From Streptomyces sp. CG4 (GTDB lineage: Bacteria > Actinomycetota > Actinomycetes > Streptomycetales > Streptomycetaceae): DNA of 64,000 bases. A model generated the notes under the pieces. The model had not been told where the DNA came from, searched no databases, and worked only from the letters and a program-made list of their open reading frames with translations. The stretch covers positions 5,022,001 to 5,086,000 of the forward strand of contig NZ_CP163525.1 of assembly GCF_041080655.1 (NCBI RefSeq), given 5' to 3'. Position numbers and translations under genes: made by a program. Positions 1 through 10,457 of this stretch are shown here, piece after piece (within the stretch, counting starts at the first letter, position 1; each line of letters opens with the position of its first letter).

Positions 1-2
1 TC

Positions 3-491
3 GGCACACACCGCTTCCGCATCCTCAAGTACGCCCCGGCCCGCCGCACACCCCCGGCCCCGCGTCCCCGCCCGGTGGTCAACCGGGACAACGCCGGCTT
101 CTGGGAGGGCGTGGCCGACCGCAGGCTCCTCATCCAGCGCTGCACGGACTGCGGCACCCTGCGCCACCCCTGGCTGCCGGGCTGCAACGCGTGCGGCGGC
201 CCGGACTGGGACACGGTCGAGGCGAGCGGCGCGGGGACGGTCTACTCGTACGTGGTGATGCACCACCCGCCCTTCCCGGCCTTCGAGCCGCCCTACGCGG
301 TCGGCCTGGTCGAACTCGCCGAGGGCGTGCGGATGGTGAGCAATGTGGTCGGGGTGCCGTACGACAAAGTGCGGATCGGGCTGCCGGTCCGGGTGGAGTT
401 CCGGACCTACGAAGATGCGGAGGGCGCGGAGGGCGCGCTGGTGCTGCCGGTCTTCCGGGTCGTCGAGGGTGCGGCCGAGGGCGAGGGCTGA
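3..491 (+). CDS. MaoC-DUF35 (OB-fold) bifunctional protein, 5' end outside window
   Basis: The frame is open from the window edge, so the 5' end is missing. The first visible residues (GTHRFRILKYAP) look like the end of a MaoC hotdog domain. They are followed by a DUF35 rubredoxin-like zinc ribbon with CTDCG and CNACGGPDW (four Cys) and an acyl-CoA-associated OB fold containing GAGTVYSYVVMHHP. Known family: ChsH2-type proteins pair with a small MaoC partner (ChsH1) for enoyl-CoA hydration, and their DUF35 domain binds the Ltp2 aldolase. The next three genes encode an acyl-CoA dehydrogenase, a small MaoC protein and an Ltp2-like protein, which is that same set. A GTG at 75 could be called as a start, but it would cut off the residues shared with fusion proteins, so I read this as a partial gene. 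Confidence 0.85.
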   Translation, partial: GTHRFRILKYAPARRTPPAPRPRPVVNRDNAGFWEGVADRRLLIQRCTDCGTLRHPWLPGCNACGGPDWDTVEASGAGTVYSYVVMHHPPFPAFEPPYAVGLVELAEGVRMVSNVVGVPYDKVRIGLPVRVEFRTYEDAEGAEGALVLPVFRVVEGAAEGEG

Positions 492-492
492 C

Positions 493-1518
493 ATGGACTT
501 CACGCCCACCGAGGCACAGAACGAGGCCCGTGACCTGGCCGCGCGGATCTTCGGCGACCTCGCCACCCATGACCGGCTGAAGGCCGCCGGCACCGGCAGC
601 GACCCGGAGCTGTGGAAGTCCCTGTGCGCGGCCGGGCTGGTGGCCGCCGTGGCGGAACTCGGCCTGCTGGGGCTGGTGCTGCTCCTGGAGGAACAGGGGC
701 GGACGACGGCCCAGGCGCCGTATGCGGCGAGCTGTGTGTACGGAGTGCTGGCGCTCACCGCGCACGGCAGCGCGGAGCAGCGGGACAGGCTGCTCCCGGC
801 GGTCGAGGACGGCTCGGCGGTGGTGGCGGGGGCGCTTCCCGCGCAGAGCGGTGTACGGGCCTCGGCGCGGGGTGAGCTGACCGGCACGGTCCCCGTCGTC
901 CCCTGGCTGCGGGACGCCACCCATGTCCTGGTCGCCGACGCCGAGCGCCGGCTGTGGCTGGCCCCGCTCGGCCGGGGCACCGGCATCACCCCGGTCGAGC
1001 TGACGGCTCCCTGGTCGGCGGCCCGTCTCACTCTCGAGCGGGCTCCGGCCGAGCCGCTCGGCGGCCGGCGCGCCTACGCCGACGTCCTCGCCACCGCCCG
1101 TACGGCGTTCGCCGGGCTGCAGGCGGGCGTCTGCGCGGGCTCCCTCGCCCGGGCCGTCGCGCACACCGGCACCCGGGAGCAGTTCGGGCGCCCGCTCGCC
1201 ACCCGGCAGGCCGTCCAGCTCCGGGCCGCCGACGCCCACATGGACACCGAGGCGATACGGGTGACGGCCTACGAGTCCGCCTGGCGGCGGGACGCCGGGC
1301 TCCCGTACGCCCCCCATGCGCTGACCGCCGCCTGGTGGGCGTCCGAGGCGGGCCAGCGGGTGGTGCACACCGGCCAGCATCTGCACGGCGGGACGGGAGC
1401 CGACCTCGATCATCCGGTGCACCGGCACTTCCTGTGGGGCCGGCAGCTGGACGCGTATCTGGGCTGCGGGGCCGAAGTGCTCCAGGAACTGGGGGAGTTG
1501 ATCGCACATGGGGGGTGA
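493..1518 (+). CDS. acyl-CoA dehydrogenase (ChsE/FadE-like)
   Basis: 341 aa. It begins MDFTPTEAQNEARDLAARIF and has the usual dehydrogenase architecture: a helical N-terminal domain, a beta domain around residues 115-200 and a C-terminal helical domain with the flavin-contact sequence REQFGRPLATRQAVQ. It should oxidise an acyl-CoA to the 2-enoyl-CoA with FAD. At 341 aa it is shorter than classical ~380-aa enzymes, which fits the heteromeric ChsE1/ChsE2 type that needs a partner subunit; the partner may lie left of the window. The ATG at 493 sits 1 nt after the preceding stop, and the longer open frame upstream overlaps the DUF35 gene and is not used. The 3' end overlaps the MaoC gene by 11 nt, so translation is probably coupled. 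Confidence 0.88.
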   Translation: MDFTPTEAQNEARDLAARIFGDLATHDRLKAAGTGSDPELWKSLCAAGLVAAVAELGLLGLVLLLEEQGRTTAQAPYAASCVYGVLALTAHGSAEQRDRLLPAVEDGSAVVAGALPAQSGVRASARGELTGTVPVVPWLRDATHVLVADAERRLWLAPLGRGTGITPVELTAPWSAARLTLERAPAEPLGGRRAYADVLATARTAFAGLQAGVCAGSLARAVAHTGTREQFGRPLATRQAVQLRAADAHMDTEAIRVTAYESAWRRDAGLPYAPHALTAAWWASEAGQRVVHTGQHLHGGTGADLDHPVHRHFLWGRQLDAYLGCGAEVLQELGELIAHGG

Positions 1519-1954
1519 GGCCGTGGCGGCGATGCGCGTGGGCGCCGAGCTGGCCCCGCTGGAGATCCCGGTCACGCGGACGCTGATCGTCGCGGGGGCG
1601 ATCGCCTCGCGGGACTACCAGGACGTGCACCATGACGCGGAGCTGGCCAGGCAGAAGGGCTCCCCGGACGTCTTCATGAACATCCTGACGACGAACGGCC
1701 TCGTCGGCAGGTACATCACGGACCACTTCGGCCCGACGGCGGTGCTGCGCAAGGTCGCCATCCGGCTGGGTGCGCCCAACTATCCGGGGGACACGATGGT
1801 GTTGACGGGCAGGATCGAGGCGGTCGACGGCGACACCGCCACCGTACGGGTCGTCGGCGCCAACGGGCTCGGCAGACATGTGACGGGCACGGTGACGGTC
1901 ACGGTCCCGGCCGGGGCACCCGCGTCCGCCCCGGACCCGGAGGGCCGCTCATGA
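1508..1954 (+). CDS. MaoC-like hotdog dehydratase (ChsH1-like)
   Basis: 148 aa, a single hotdog domain. The hydratase-2-type segment reads ASRDYQDVHHDAELARQKGS, with the Asp and His of the R-hydratase motif in DYQDVHHD. It would hydrate a 2-enoyl-CoA made by the dehydrogenase upstream. Small MaoC proteins of this type (ChsH1) act with a MaoC-DUF35 partner, and that partner is encoded two genes upstream. It overlaps the dehydrogenase stop and shares ATGA with the next gene. An internal ATG at 1532 is a possible alternative start. Confidence 0.85.
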   Translation: MGGEAVAAMRVGAELAPLEIPVTRTLIVAGAIASRDYQDVHHDAELARQKGSPDVFMNILTTNGLVGRYITDHFGPTAVLRKVAIRLGAPNYPGDTMVLTGRIEAVDGDTATVRVVGANGLGRHVTGTVTVTVPAGAPASAPDPEGRS

Positions 1955-3117
1955 GCCTGCGGACCCGTGACGCCCTGGGCGGGCGCGCCGCGATCGTCGG
2001 GATCGGGGCCACCGAGTTCTCCAAGGACTCCGGGCGCAGCGAGCTGCGGCTGGCCGTGGAGGCGGTGCGGGCCGCGCTGGACGACGCGGGGCTGACGCCG
2101 GCGGACGTGGACGGGATGGTGACGTTCACGATGGACACCAACCCGGAGATCACGGTGGCCCAGGCCTGTGGGATGGGCGAGCTGTCCTTCTTCTCCCGGG
2201 TCCACTACGGCGGCGGCGCGGCGTGCGCGACCGTGCTCCAGGCGGCGCTCGCGGTGGCGACGGGCGTGGCGGAGGCGGTGGTCTGCTACCGCGCCTTCAA
2301 CGAGCGGTCGGGCCGCAGATTCGGCGCGGGCGTGCAGCACCGGGAGCCGTCGGCGGAGGGCGCGGCACTCGGCTGGATGCTGCCGTTCGGGCTGCTCACC
2401 CCGGCGTCCTGGGTGGCGATGGCGGCCCAGCGGTATCTGCACGCGTACGGGCTGACGCCGGAGGCGTTCGGGCACGTGGCCGTGCTGGACCGCCGATACG
2501 CGGCGACGAATCCGGCGGCGTACTTCCACGGCCGCCCCATCACGCTCGCCGAGCACGCGGCGTCGCGCTGGATCGTGGAGCCGCTGCGGCTGCTGGACTG
2601 CTGCCAGGAGACCGACGGCGGACAGGCGATCGTCGTCACCTCCCTGGAGCGGGCCCGGGACCTGCCGCACCCGCCCGCCGTGATCGCGGCGGCCGCTCAG
2701 GGCGCGGGCCGGGCGCAGGAGCAGATGACCAGCTTCTACCGGGACGATCTGACCGGCCTGCCGGAGATGGGCGTGGTGGCCCGGCAGCTGTGGCGCACCT
2801 CCGGCCTCGGCCCGGCCGACGTCGACGTCGGGATCCTGTACGACCACTTCACGCCGTTCGTGCTGATGCAGCTGGAGGAGTTCGGGTTCTGCGGAAAGGG
2901 GGAGGCGGCGGACTTCGTGGCCGAGGAGCGGCTGCCGCTCAACACCCACGGGGGGCAACTGGGCGAGGCCTACCTGCACGGGATGAACGGCATGGCGGAA
3001 GCGGTACGCCAGCTGCGGGGTACGGCGGTGAACCAGATACCGGGCGCGACCCGGACCCTGGTGACGGCCGGCACCGGTGTCCCGACATCGGGCTTGATCC
3101 TGACGGCTGACGGCTGA
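1951..3117 (+). CDS. Ltp2/SCP-x-like thiolase-fold lipid-transfer protein
   Basis: 388 aa, thiolase superfamily, SCP-x/Ltp type. Recognisable segments are AAIVGIGATEFSKDSGRSE at the N-terminus, VHYGGGAACATVLQAALAV in the first thiolase half and LPLNTHGGQLGEAYLHGMN near the C-terminus (the HGG motif). Members such as mycobacterial Ltp2 are retro-aldolases that release propionyl-CoA from a hydroxyacyl-CoA side chain and need the DUF35 domain of ChsH2; both partners are in this operon. The start overlaps the MaoC stop as ATGA. The last codons run into a tandem 7-bp repeat that supplies the stop codon. Confidence 0.87.
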   Translation: MSLRTRDALGGRAAIVGIGATEFSKDSGRSELRLAVEAVRAALDDAGLTPADVDGMVTFTMDTNPEITVAQACGMGELSFFSRVHYGGGAACATVLQAALAVATGVAEAVVCYRAFNERSGRRFGAGVQHREPSAEGAALGWMLPFGLLTPASWVAMAAQRYLHAYGLTPEAFGHVAVLDRRYAATNPAAYFHGRPITLAEHAASRWIVEPLRLLDCCQETDGGQAIVVTSLERARDLPHPPAVIAAAAQGAGRAQEQMTSFYRDDLTGLPEMGVVARQLWRTSGLGPADVDVGILYDHFTPFVLMQLEEFGFCGKGEAADFVAEERLPLNTHGGQLGEAYLHGMNGMAEAVRQLRGTAVNQIPGATRTLVTAGTGVPTSGLILTADG

Positions 3118-3163
3118 CGGCTGACGGCTGACGGCTGACGGCTGACGGCTGACGGCTGACGGT
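3101..3163 (+). repeat. tandem heptanucleotide repeat TGACGGC x8-9
   Basis: Eight perfect copies and one near-perfect copy of TGACGGC lie head to tail across the end of the thiolase-like gene. Seven is not a multiple of three, so TGA comes up in every forward frame, and the gene stops inside the third copy. Just downstream (about 3168-3190) a related TTGTCGG motif is also repeated. The rest of 3164-3409 holds no gene that I can support; it should contain the promoter of the sigma factor at 3410. Confidence 0.9.
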
Positions 3164-3409
3164 CGGCGGTTGTCGGTTGTCGGTTGGCGGTGGGATCCGC
3201 ACCCGGAGTCCGCCCTCGACGTCAGGGTCGGTTCGGCCGACGGGGCCGGCGATGATCAGGGCGGGGTCAGGGTCGTACCCGCACGCGGGGTGCACTCGCC
3301 GTCCACCTTCAGGAGGTGCAGTCAGCCCCACCCCTACAACCTGAGGGGGACTCCGCTTCGGGACCTGCGGGCGATCCGCCGGAGGGTGGCCCGCTCCTAG
3401 CGTGGAGCC

Positions 3410-4003
3410 ATGACCACACCCGTCTGCACCCGCGCCTCGGCCGCCGCCGCACCAAGGCGGCAGACCCTCCCCCACCCCCGGCTCCGGGCGGGCGAGGAGG
3501 CTCCCGCATACCCGTCGTTCGCCTCGTATGTGCGAGCCCGCCAGCCGGTCCTGCTGCGCACCGCGCGCTCGCTGACCGCGAACCTGAGCGACGCCGAGGA
3601 CCTGCTGCAGACCGCGCTCGCCAAGACCTATGTGGCCTGGGAGCGGATCGAGGACCAGCGGGCGCTCGACGGCTATGTGCGGCGGGCGCTGTTGAACACC
3701 CGGACCTCGCAGTGGCGCAAGCGCAAGGTGGACGAGTTCTCCTGCGACGAGCTGCCCGAGCCGGAGCCCGGGACCGGTGACGACGACCCGGCCGAGCGGC
3801 AGGCGCTGCACGACGCCATGTGGCGCGCGGTCATGAAGCTCCCGGCGCGCCAGCGGGCGATGGTCGTCCTGCGGTACTACGAGGACCTCAGCGAGGCCCA
3901 GACCGCCGAGGTGCTCGACGTGTCGGTGGGCACGGTGAAATCGGCGGTGTCGCGTGCGCTGGGGAAACTCCGCGAGGATCCCGAGCTGGGCCTGGTGCGC
4001 TAG
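3410..4003 (+). CDS. SigE-family (ECF-type) RNA polymerase sigma factor
   Basis: 197 aa. Region 2 is around residues 45-110 (LLRTARSLTANLSDAEDLLQ, then AKTYVAWERIEDQ). Region 4 is around residues 140-190, with PARQRAMVVLRYYEDLSEAQ and the helix-turn-helix TAEVLDVSVGTVKSAVSRAL. This is the group of small Streptomyces sigma factors annotated SigE/SigM-like. The ~40-residue N-terminus is low-complexity and shows no recognisable domain. No anti-sigma factor gene is adjacent, so the control mode is unclear. ATG at 3410 is the first plausible start after a non-coding stretch; the family assignment is secure, the regulon is not. Confidence 0.85.
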   Translation: MTTPVCTRASAAAAPRRQTLPHPRLRAGEEAPAYPSFASYVRARQPVLLRTARSLTANLSDAEDLLQTALAKTYVAWERIEDQRALDGYVRRALLNTRTSQWRKRKVDEFSCDELPEPEPGTGDDDPAERQALHDAMWRAVMKLPARQRAMVVLRYYEDLSEAQTAEVLDVSVGTVKSAVSRALGKLREDPELGLVR

Positions 4004-4038
4004 CTCGCGTTTTCCTCCCCGGTGACGCGCCCCTAGTG

Positions 4039-4056
4039 ACATACCGCACGGTATGT
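4039..4056. promoter_or_regulatory. perfect 18-bp palindrome upstream of acyl-CoA ligase
   Basis: ACATACCGCACGGTATGT consists of two 8-bp arms around a CA centre, 60 nt upstream of the ligase start. The size and symmetry fit a TetR-family operator, as often found before acyl-CoA ligase genes in actinobacteria. No TetR gene is adjacent in the window, so the regulator is unassigned. Confidence 0.65.
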
Positions 4057-4116
4057 GAGCAGAATCAGCGGAACCCTTGCTGCCGCACAGGGCAACGCCG
4101 CCCCGGGAGGACCACC

Positions 4117-5775
<1,659 letters not shown>

Positions 5776-5801
5776 CACCACCGGACGACCACCGGACGAC
5801 C

Positions 5802-5833
5802 GAACAGCCCCAGGCGCGTGCCAGGGGCTGTTC
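5802..5833. terminator. bidirectional intrinsic terminator
   Basis: GAACAGCCCC and GGGGCTGTTC form a perfect 10-bp stem with a 12-nt loop, followed by T-rich sequence. It lies between the convergent ligase gene and the PAS-protein gene. Confidence 0.8.
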
Positions 5834-5867
5834 TGTTCGTCGTGCTGATTCGTGTCTGTTCGTCGTG

Positions 5868-8800
5868 CTAATTCGTGCCGATCCCGGCCAGCAGGTCCAC
5901 GATCCGGCTCTGCACCTCGGAGCTCGTGGAGCGCTCCGCGAGGAACAGCACCGTCTCGCCCGAGGCCAGCCGGGGCAGGTCGGCCTGGTCGACGGCGGCG
6001 GTGTAGACGACCAGCGGGGTGCGGTTGAGCTGCCCGTTCGCGCGCAGCCAGTCGATGATGCCGGTGGCGCCGGCCTGCCGCCGGTGCACCTGCATCAGGT
6101 CCATCACCACGAGGTTCGGCCGGAACTGCCCCGCGAGCGTCACCGCGTCGCTGTCGCTCGCGGCCCGCGCCACCTGCATCCCGCGCCGCTCCAGCGTCGA
6201 GGTCAGGGCCAGCGCGATCTCCGCGTGCTCCTCGATGAGCAGCACCCGCGGCGGATGCTGCTCGCTGTCGCGCGGCGCCAGCGCCTTCAGCAGTACGGCG
6301 GGGTCGGCGCCGTACGCCGCCTCGCGCGTCGCCTGCCCGAGCCCGGCCGTGACCAGCACCGGCACCTCGGCGGCGACGGCGGCCTGACGCAGCGACTGCA
6401 GGGCCGTACGCGTGATGGGTCCGGTCAGCGGGTCCACGAACAGCGCGGCCGGGAACGCCGCGATCTGCGCGTCGACCTCCTCACGGGAGTGCACGATCAC
6501 CGGCCGGTAGCCGCGGTCGCTCAGCGCCTGCTGGGTCGTCACGTCCGGCGCGGGCCACACCAGCAGCCGGCGCGGGTTGTCCAGCGGCTCCGGGGGCAGT
6601 TCGTCGTCGAGCGGCTGCGGCAGCGGCGCGTCGGCGACCTCGATGGCCCCGCCGGGACCGTCCAGCGGCTCCGGCCCCTCGGCGGCGTCCGCGTCCGGCG
6701 CGCCTATGGCGTACGACCGCCCGGCACCCTCGGTACCGGGGGCGAGCCGGGACTGCCCGGCGAGCGACGTCTGCGCGGCCGCCTGTCCGGCGCCCTGCTG
6801 TCCGGGAGCCGTCTGCTCCGGCTGCTCGTCCTGCCGCTTGCCCGGGTCCGGAGGCGTGCCCAGCTTGCGCCGGCGGCCGGAACCGCCCGGCGCGTGCGGC
6901 GGCGGGGTCGCCGTCGGCTGCTGCACCTGCGCGGCCTGCCGCGAGAACGGCACGCCCTGCCCGAGCGTACGGACGCTGATCGCCCGGCCCTGTGTCGAGT
7001 TCGGGTCGACCGCGGAGCCCTCGGCGGGCAACGGCTGTGCGGCCCGCGGCGGCTGGAGACCGGCACGTTCCGCGGGCAGCGGGGTGCCCGGGGCCGGCGT
7101 ACCGGCCTGCGGTACGGGAGTGCCCGCGCCGGAGGTGTCGTCGGTGCCGGGCCACTGCTGCGGGACACCGGGCGCCGGCACCGGGCCGGCACCTTCGGCG
7201 GGCAGCGGCTGGGCGGCCGGGGTCCCGCCGGGCGGGGTCGCGGCCGATGCCGCCGGGGGCCGCTGGGCCGGGACCGCCTGCCCGGGAGCGGGCGGCACGG
7301 GCCGGCCCGCGGAGTCCGGCGCGGGCGCGCCGGGATGCGGTACGGCCGGTACGGCGGGCTGGGCGCCGGGTGCGGAGGCGCCGGGCGCCGGTTGCGCGGC
7401 CCTCTGCGCCGCAGCGGGCGGCTGCCCGGCGGCAGGCACGGGACCGGTCTGGAGGGGGATGCCCTGCCCGACCGTCCCCTGTGCCGGAACGCCGTGAACC
7501 GGCGTGCCCTGACCGGGAGTTGGTGCGCCCTGGCCGGGAACCGGGGCTCCTGCCGGGCGCGCCCCGGCCTGCCCTGGCGCGGCCTGCGCCGGGACCGGCT
7601 GCACGGGAGCGAGCTGTCCCGGAGCGCCCTGCACCGCGGGCGTCACCGCCGGAGCCGGCTGTGCGGCACCGGGCTGCGCGGCACCTGGCGCGAGTGCGGG
7701 CGCGGCCCCCTGCGCCGCCGCCGGCTGAGCGGTCTCGGCCGGCTGGGCCGCGGCCCGGCGGCGCCGGCCGGTCGGTGCGCTGGTCGGATGCGGCTGCGGC
7801 GGGGTGTGGTCCGCGGCCTGGTCGAGCGGTACGGCGTCGTGCCGGCCGGCGTCACCATGGGCCCCTGCGACGGACACCGGCAGCTGAGCGGGCACCTGCA
7901 CCGGTCCGGCACCCGGCCCCGAAGCCTGCGGCTGCCCCTCGGCAGCACCAGGCCGCCCACCGGCACCCGGGACTCCACCGGTCCCACGAACCCCATGAAC
8001 CCCGCCGGTCCCAGGAACCCCACCGGCCGCCGGAACCACGCCCACCCCGGTCGCCGAGTCCGCGGACCGCGGTGAGCGGTCGGCCTCGGCCGGGGGCAGG
8101 GCGAAGACCGTACGCGCGCCGCCCGCCTCCTGGGCCGCGGCACGCTCCGCCGCGGCGGCCAGCGCACGCCGGCGCCGCCCGGTCGGCTGGGCACCCTCGG
8201 CGGGCACGACCTCCGTACCCGGACCGCCCGGACCGCCCTGTTCGCCGCCCGCCGCGGGCAGGGCAGGCGGCAACGCAGCCTGCTGGGCACCGGACTCGGC
8301 GCGAGCCGGAAGTCCCGCGGGCGTGGGCACACCCTGCGGCGGTACGGCGGAGCCCAGCCCCGTACCGGAGGCGGCGGCCCCCGCGGCATGCTCGGCCGCG
8401 GTCACCACCGCGCCCTCGCTCACTTCCTCGCCGGCCCCGGCGCTGCCCTCGGCCGGCCGGCCCCGGCGCCGTCCGGTGCCGCCCGACGCGGTGTCCGTGC
8501 TCTCGGCCGGGACCGCGGTGGCCTCCTCGGCGGGCGCGCCCGCGCGCCTGCGGCGCCGCCCGGTCGGTGCGGGCGCCTCCGGCTCACCGGCCTGGCCCGC
8601 GCCGGGCACCTCACTCTCCAGGAAGGCGTCCGTGGAGGCCCGCCGAGCCCGTCGCCGGCCGCCACCGGCGCCCTGCTCGGCGCCACCGGCCTCCTCCGCA
8701 CCGCCGTCACCGGCGCCGGAGATCTGCCCGGTCGAGTCCTGGGCGGCGGGAAGCGCGGCGGGCATCTGACCGACGACCGCCCCGACGACCGCCCCGGCGC

Positions 8801-10457
8801 CACCGCCGAGCGGCACCTCCAGCACATACGCGCTGCCGCTCATGCCCGGCACCTCGTGCGTCTGCAGCACGCCGCCGTGGGCGCGTACGATCCCGCGCAC
8901 GATCGGCTCGTGCACCGGGTCGCCCCCGGCGTACGGCCCGCGCACCTCGATCCGCGCGACCTCACCGCGCTGCGCGGCCGCGACCACGACGGTGTTGTCC
9001 AGATAACCGCCCGCGGAGACGGGCGAGTTGCCGGTCGCGTCGACCCCGGCCACGTCCGCCACCAGGTGCGCGAGCGCGGTGGCGAGCCGCTGCGGGTCGA
9101 CCTCGGCCTCGATGGGCGGCGCGTGCACGGCGAACTGCACCCGGCCGGGACCGATCAGCTCGACCGCGCCGTCGACACCGGCGGCGACGACGGCGTCCAG
9201 CATCACCTTCGTACGGCTGATGTCCTCGGTGCCCGCGTCCAGCCGCTGGTAGCCGAGGACGTTGTCGATGAGGGTGGTGATGCGCGAGTACCCGGCCGAC
9301 AGGTGGTGGAGGACCTGGTTGGCCTCGGGCCACAGCTGCCCGGCGTCGTCGGCGGCCAGCGCGGCCAGGTCGCGCCGCAGCTCGTCGAGGGGCCCGCGCA
9401 GCGACTGGGCGAGCAGGGTCAGCAGCTGCTCGTGCCGCCCGGCGAGGGCCTCGTACCGGTCCTTCTCCCGCTCGGCGAGCGCGGCGTACCGCTCCTCGCC
9501 GGCCGCCAGCTCCTCCACGTGCTGCTCGCGCAGCTCCTCGACCTCGGTGACGTGCGACTGCCGCAGCGCGGTCAGATCGGAGGCGTGCTCCTCGGTGAGC
9601 CGCTCGACCTCCTCCGCGTGCGCCTTCTCCTGCGCGGCCTTCTCCTCGGCCAGCGCCTCGTACGGCCGCCGGTCGGTGAAGGTCATCACGGCGCCGACGA
9701 GCTGGTCCCCGTCGCGCACCGGCGCGGTGGTGAGGTCGACGGACACCTTCGCGTCGCCCTTGGACCACAGCACCTGCCCGCGCACCCGGTGCTTGCGCCC
9801 GGAGCGCAGGGTGTCGGCGAGCGGGGACTCCTCGTACGGGAAGGGGGAGCCGTCGGGGCGCGAGTGCAGTACGAGGGCGTGCAGCTCCTTGCCGCCCAGC
9901 TCACCGGCCCGGTAGCCCAGTATCTGGGCGGCGGCCGGATTGACGAGCACGATCCGCCCGTCGGTGTCGGTGCCGACGACGCCCTCCGCCGCAGCCCGCA
10001 GAATCATCTCGGTCTGCCGCTGCGAGCGCGCCAGCTCCGCCTCGGTGTCGACGGTCCCGGACAGGTCCCGTACGACGATCATCAGCAGTTCGTCGCCGGT
10101 GTAGCCGTAACCGTCGTAGGCCTGCTGACCGTTCTCCAGATTCGCGCTCGTGACCTCGACCGGGAACTCGCTCCCGTCGGTGCGCCGGGCGATCATCCGG
10201 GTCGGCTTGGTCCGCCCCGCCGGATCCATGTGATCGGGCCGGCGCATCGACCCGGGGATGAGCCGCGAGTCGAACTCGGGCAGCAGATCGAGCAGCCCGC
10301 GCCCGACCAGCGCCGTGCCCGGCGCCTCGAAGGCCTCCAGCGCGATGGTGTTCGCGTTGACGACGGTTCCGTTGGCGTTGACCAGGACCAACGCGTCCGG
10401 CAGCGCGTCGAGTATGGCTGCGAGGCGAGCAGCGCCTCGGGATGGCCTGCTGCTCAC
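5868..10457 (-). CDS. giant PAS-domain hybrid-kinase-like protein with low-complexity linker
   Basis: 1,529 aa from GTG at 10457. Order: PAS about 8-130 (LDALPDALVLVNANGTVVNA), PAS about 148-265, a Glu/Ala-rich coiled coil about 268-350, a DHp/ATPase-like module about 345-555, an Ala/Pro/Gly-rich linker about 556-1285, then two receiver-like domains about 1290-1400 and 1405-1529. The kinase module looks inactive: the H-box reads QSLRGPLDELR with no phosphorylatable His, and the ATPase N-box (RLATALAHLVADV) lacks its Asn. The last receiver starts VLLIEEHAE and keeps a central Asp in VVMDL. The linker repeats basic (T/S)GRRRR motifs. It is probably a cytoplasmic sensor or scaffold rather than a working kinase. 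No membrane segment is seen. Confidence 0.8.
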   Translation of the reverse strand: MSSRPSRGAARLAAILDALPDALVLVNANGTVVNANTIALEAFEAPGTALVGRGLLDLLPEFDSRLIPGSMRRPDHMDPAGRTKPTRMIARRTDGSEFPVEVTSANLENGQQAYDGYGYTGDELLMIVVRDLSGTVDTEAELARSQRQTEMILRAAAEGVVGTDTDGRIVLVNPAAAQILGYRAGELGGKELHALVLHSRPDGSPFPYEESPLADTLRSGRKHRVRGQVLWSKGDAKVSVDLTTAPVRDGDQLVGAVMTFTDRRPYEALAEEKAAQEKAHAEEVERLTEEHASDLTALRQSHVTEVEELREQHVEELAAGEERYAALAEREKDRYEALAGRHEQLLTLLAQSLRGPLDELRRDLAALAADDAGQLWPEANQVLHHLSAGYSRITTLIDNVLGYQRLDAGTEDISRTKVMLDAVVAAGVDGAVELIGPGRVQFAVHAPPIEAEVDPQRLATALAHLVADVAGVDATGNSPVSAGGYLDNTVVVAAAQRGEVARIEVRGPYAGGDPVHEPIVRGIVRAHGGVLQTHEVPGMSGSAYVLEVPLGGGAGAVVGAVVGQMPAALPAAQDSTGQISGAGDGGAEEAGGAEQGAGGGRRRARRASTDAFLESEVPGAGQAGEPEAPAPTGRRRRRAGAPAEEATAVPAESTDTASGGTGRRRGRPAEGSAGAGEEVSEGAVVTAAEHAAGAAASGTGLGSAVPPQGVPTPAGLPARAESGAQQAALPPALPAAGGEQGGPGGPGTEVVPAEGAQPTGRRRRALAAAAERAAAQEAGGARTVFALPPAEADRSPRSADSATGVGVVPAAGGVPGTGGVHGVRGTGGVPGAGGRPGAAEGQPQASGPGAGPVQVPAQLPVSVAGAHGDAGRHDAVPLDQAADHTPPQPHPTSAPTGRRRRAAAQPAETAQPAAAQGAAPALAPGAAQPGAAQPAPAVTPAVQGAPGQLAPVQPVPAQAAPGQAGARPAGAPVPGQGAPTPGQGTPVHGVPAQGTVGQGIPLQTGPVPAAGQPPAAAQRAAQPAPGASAPGAQPAVPAVPHPGAPAPDSAGRPVPPAPGQAVPAQRPPAASAATPPGGTPAAQPLPAEGAGPVPAPGVPQQWPGTDDTSGAGTPVPQAGTPAPGTPLPAERAGLQPPRAAQPLPAEGSAVDPNSTQGRAISVRTLGQGVPFSRQAAQVQQPTATPPPHAPGGSGRRRKLGTPPDPGKRQDEQPEQTAPGQQGAGQAAAQTSLAGQSRLAPGTEGAGRSYAIGAPDADAAEGPEPLDGPGGAIEVADAPLPQPLDDELPPEPLDNPRRLLVWPAPDVTTQQALSDRGYRPVIVHSREEVDAQIAAFPAALFVDPLTGPITRTALQSLRQAAVAAEVPVLVTAGLGQATREAAYGADPAVLLKALAPRDSEQHPPRVLLIEEHAEIALALTSTLERRGMQVARAASDSDAVTLAGQFRPNLVVMDLMQVHRRQAGATGIIDWLRANGQLNRTPLVVYTAAVDQADLPRLASGETVLFLAERSTSSEVQSRIVDLLAGIGTN

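Noticed and set aside
3101..3163. CRISPR array
   Set aside because: The units are 7 bp, contiguous and without spacers; no cas genes are near. The 66-bp and 19-bp arrays fail for the same reasons.
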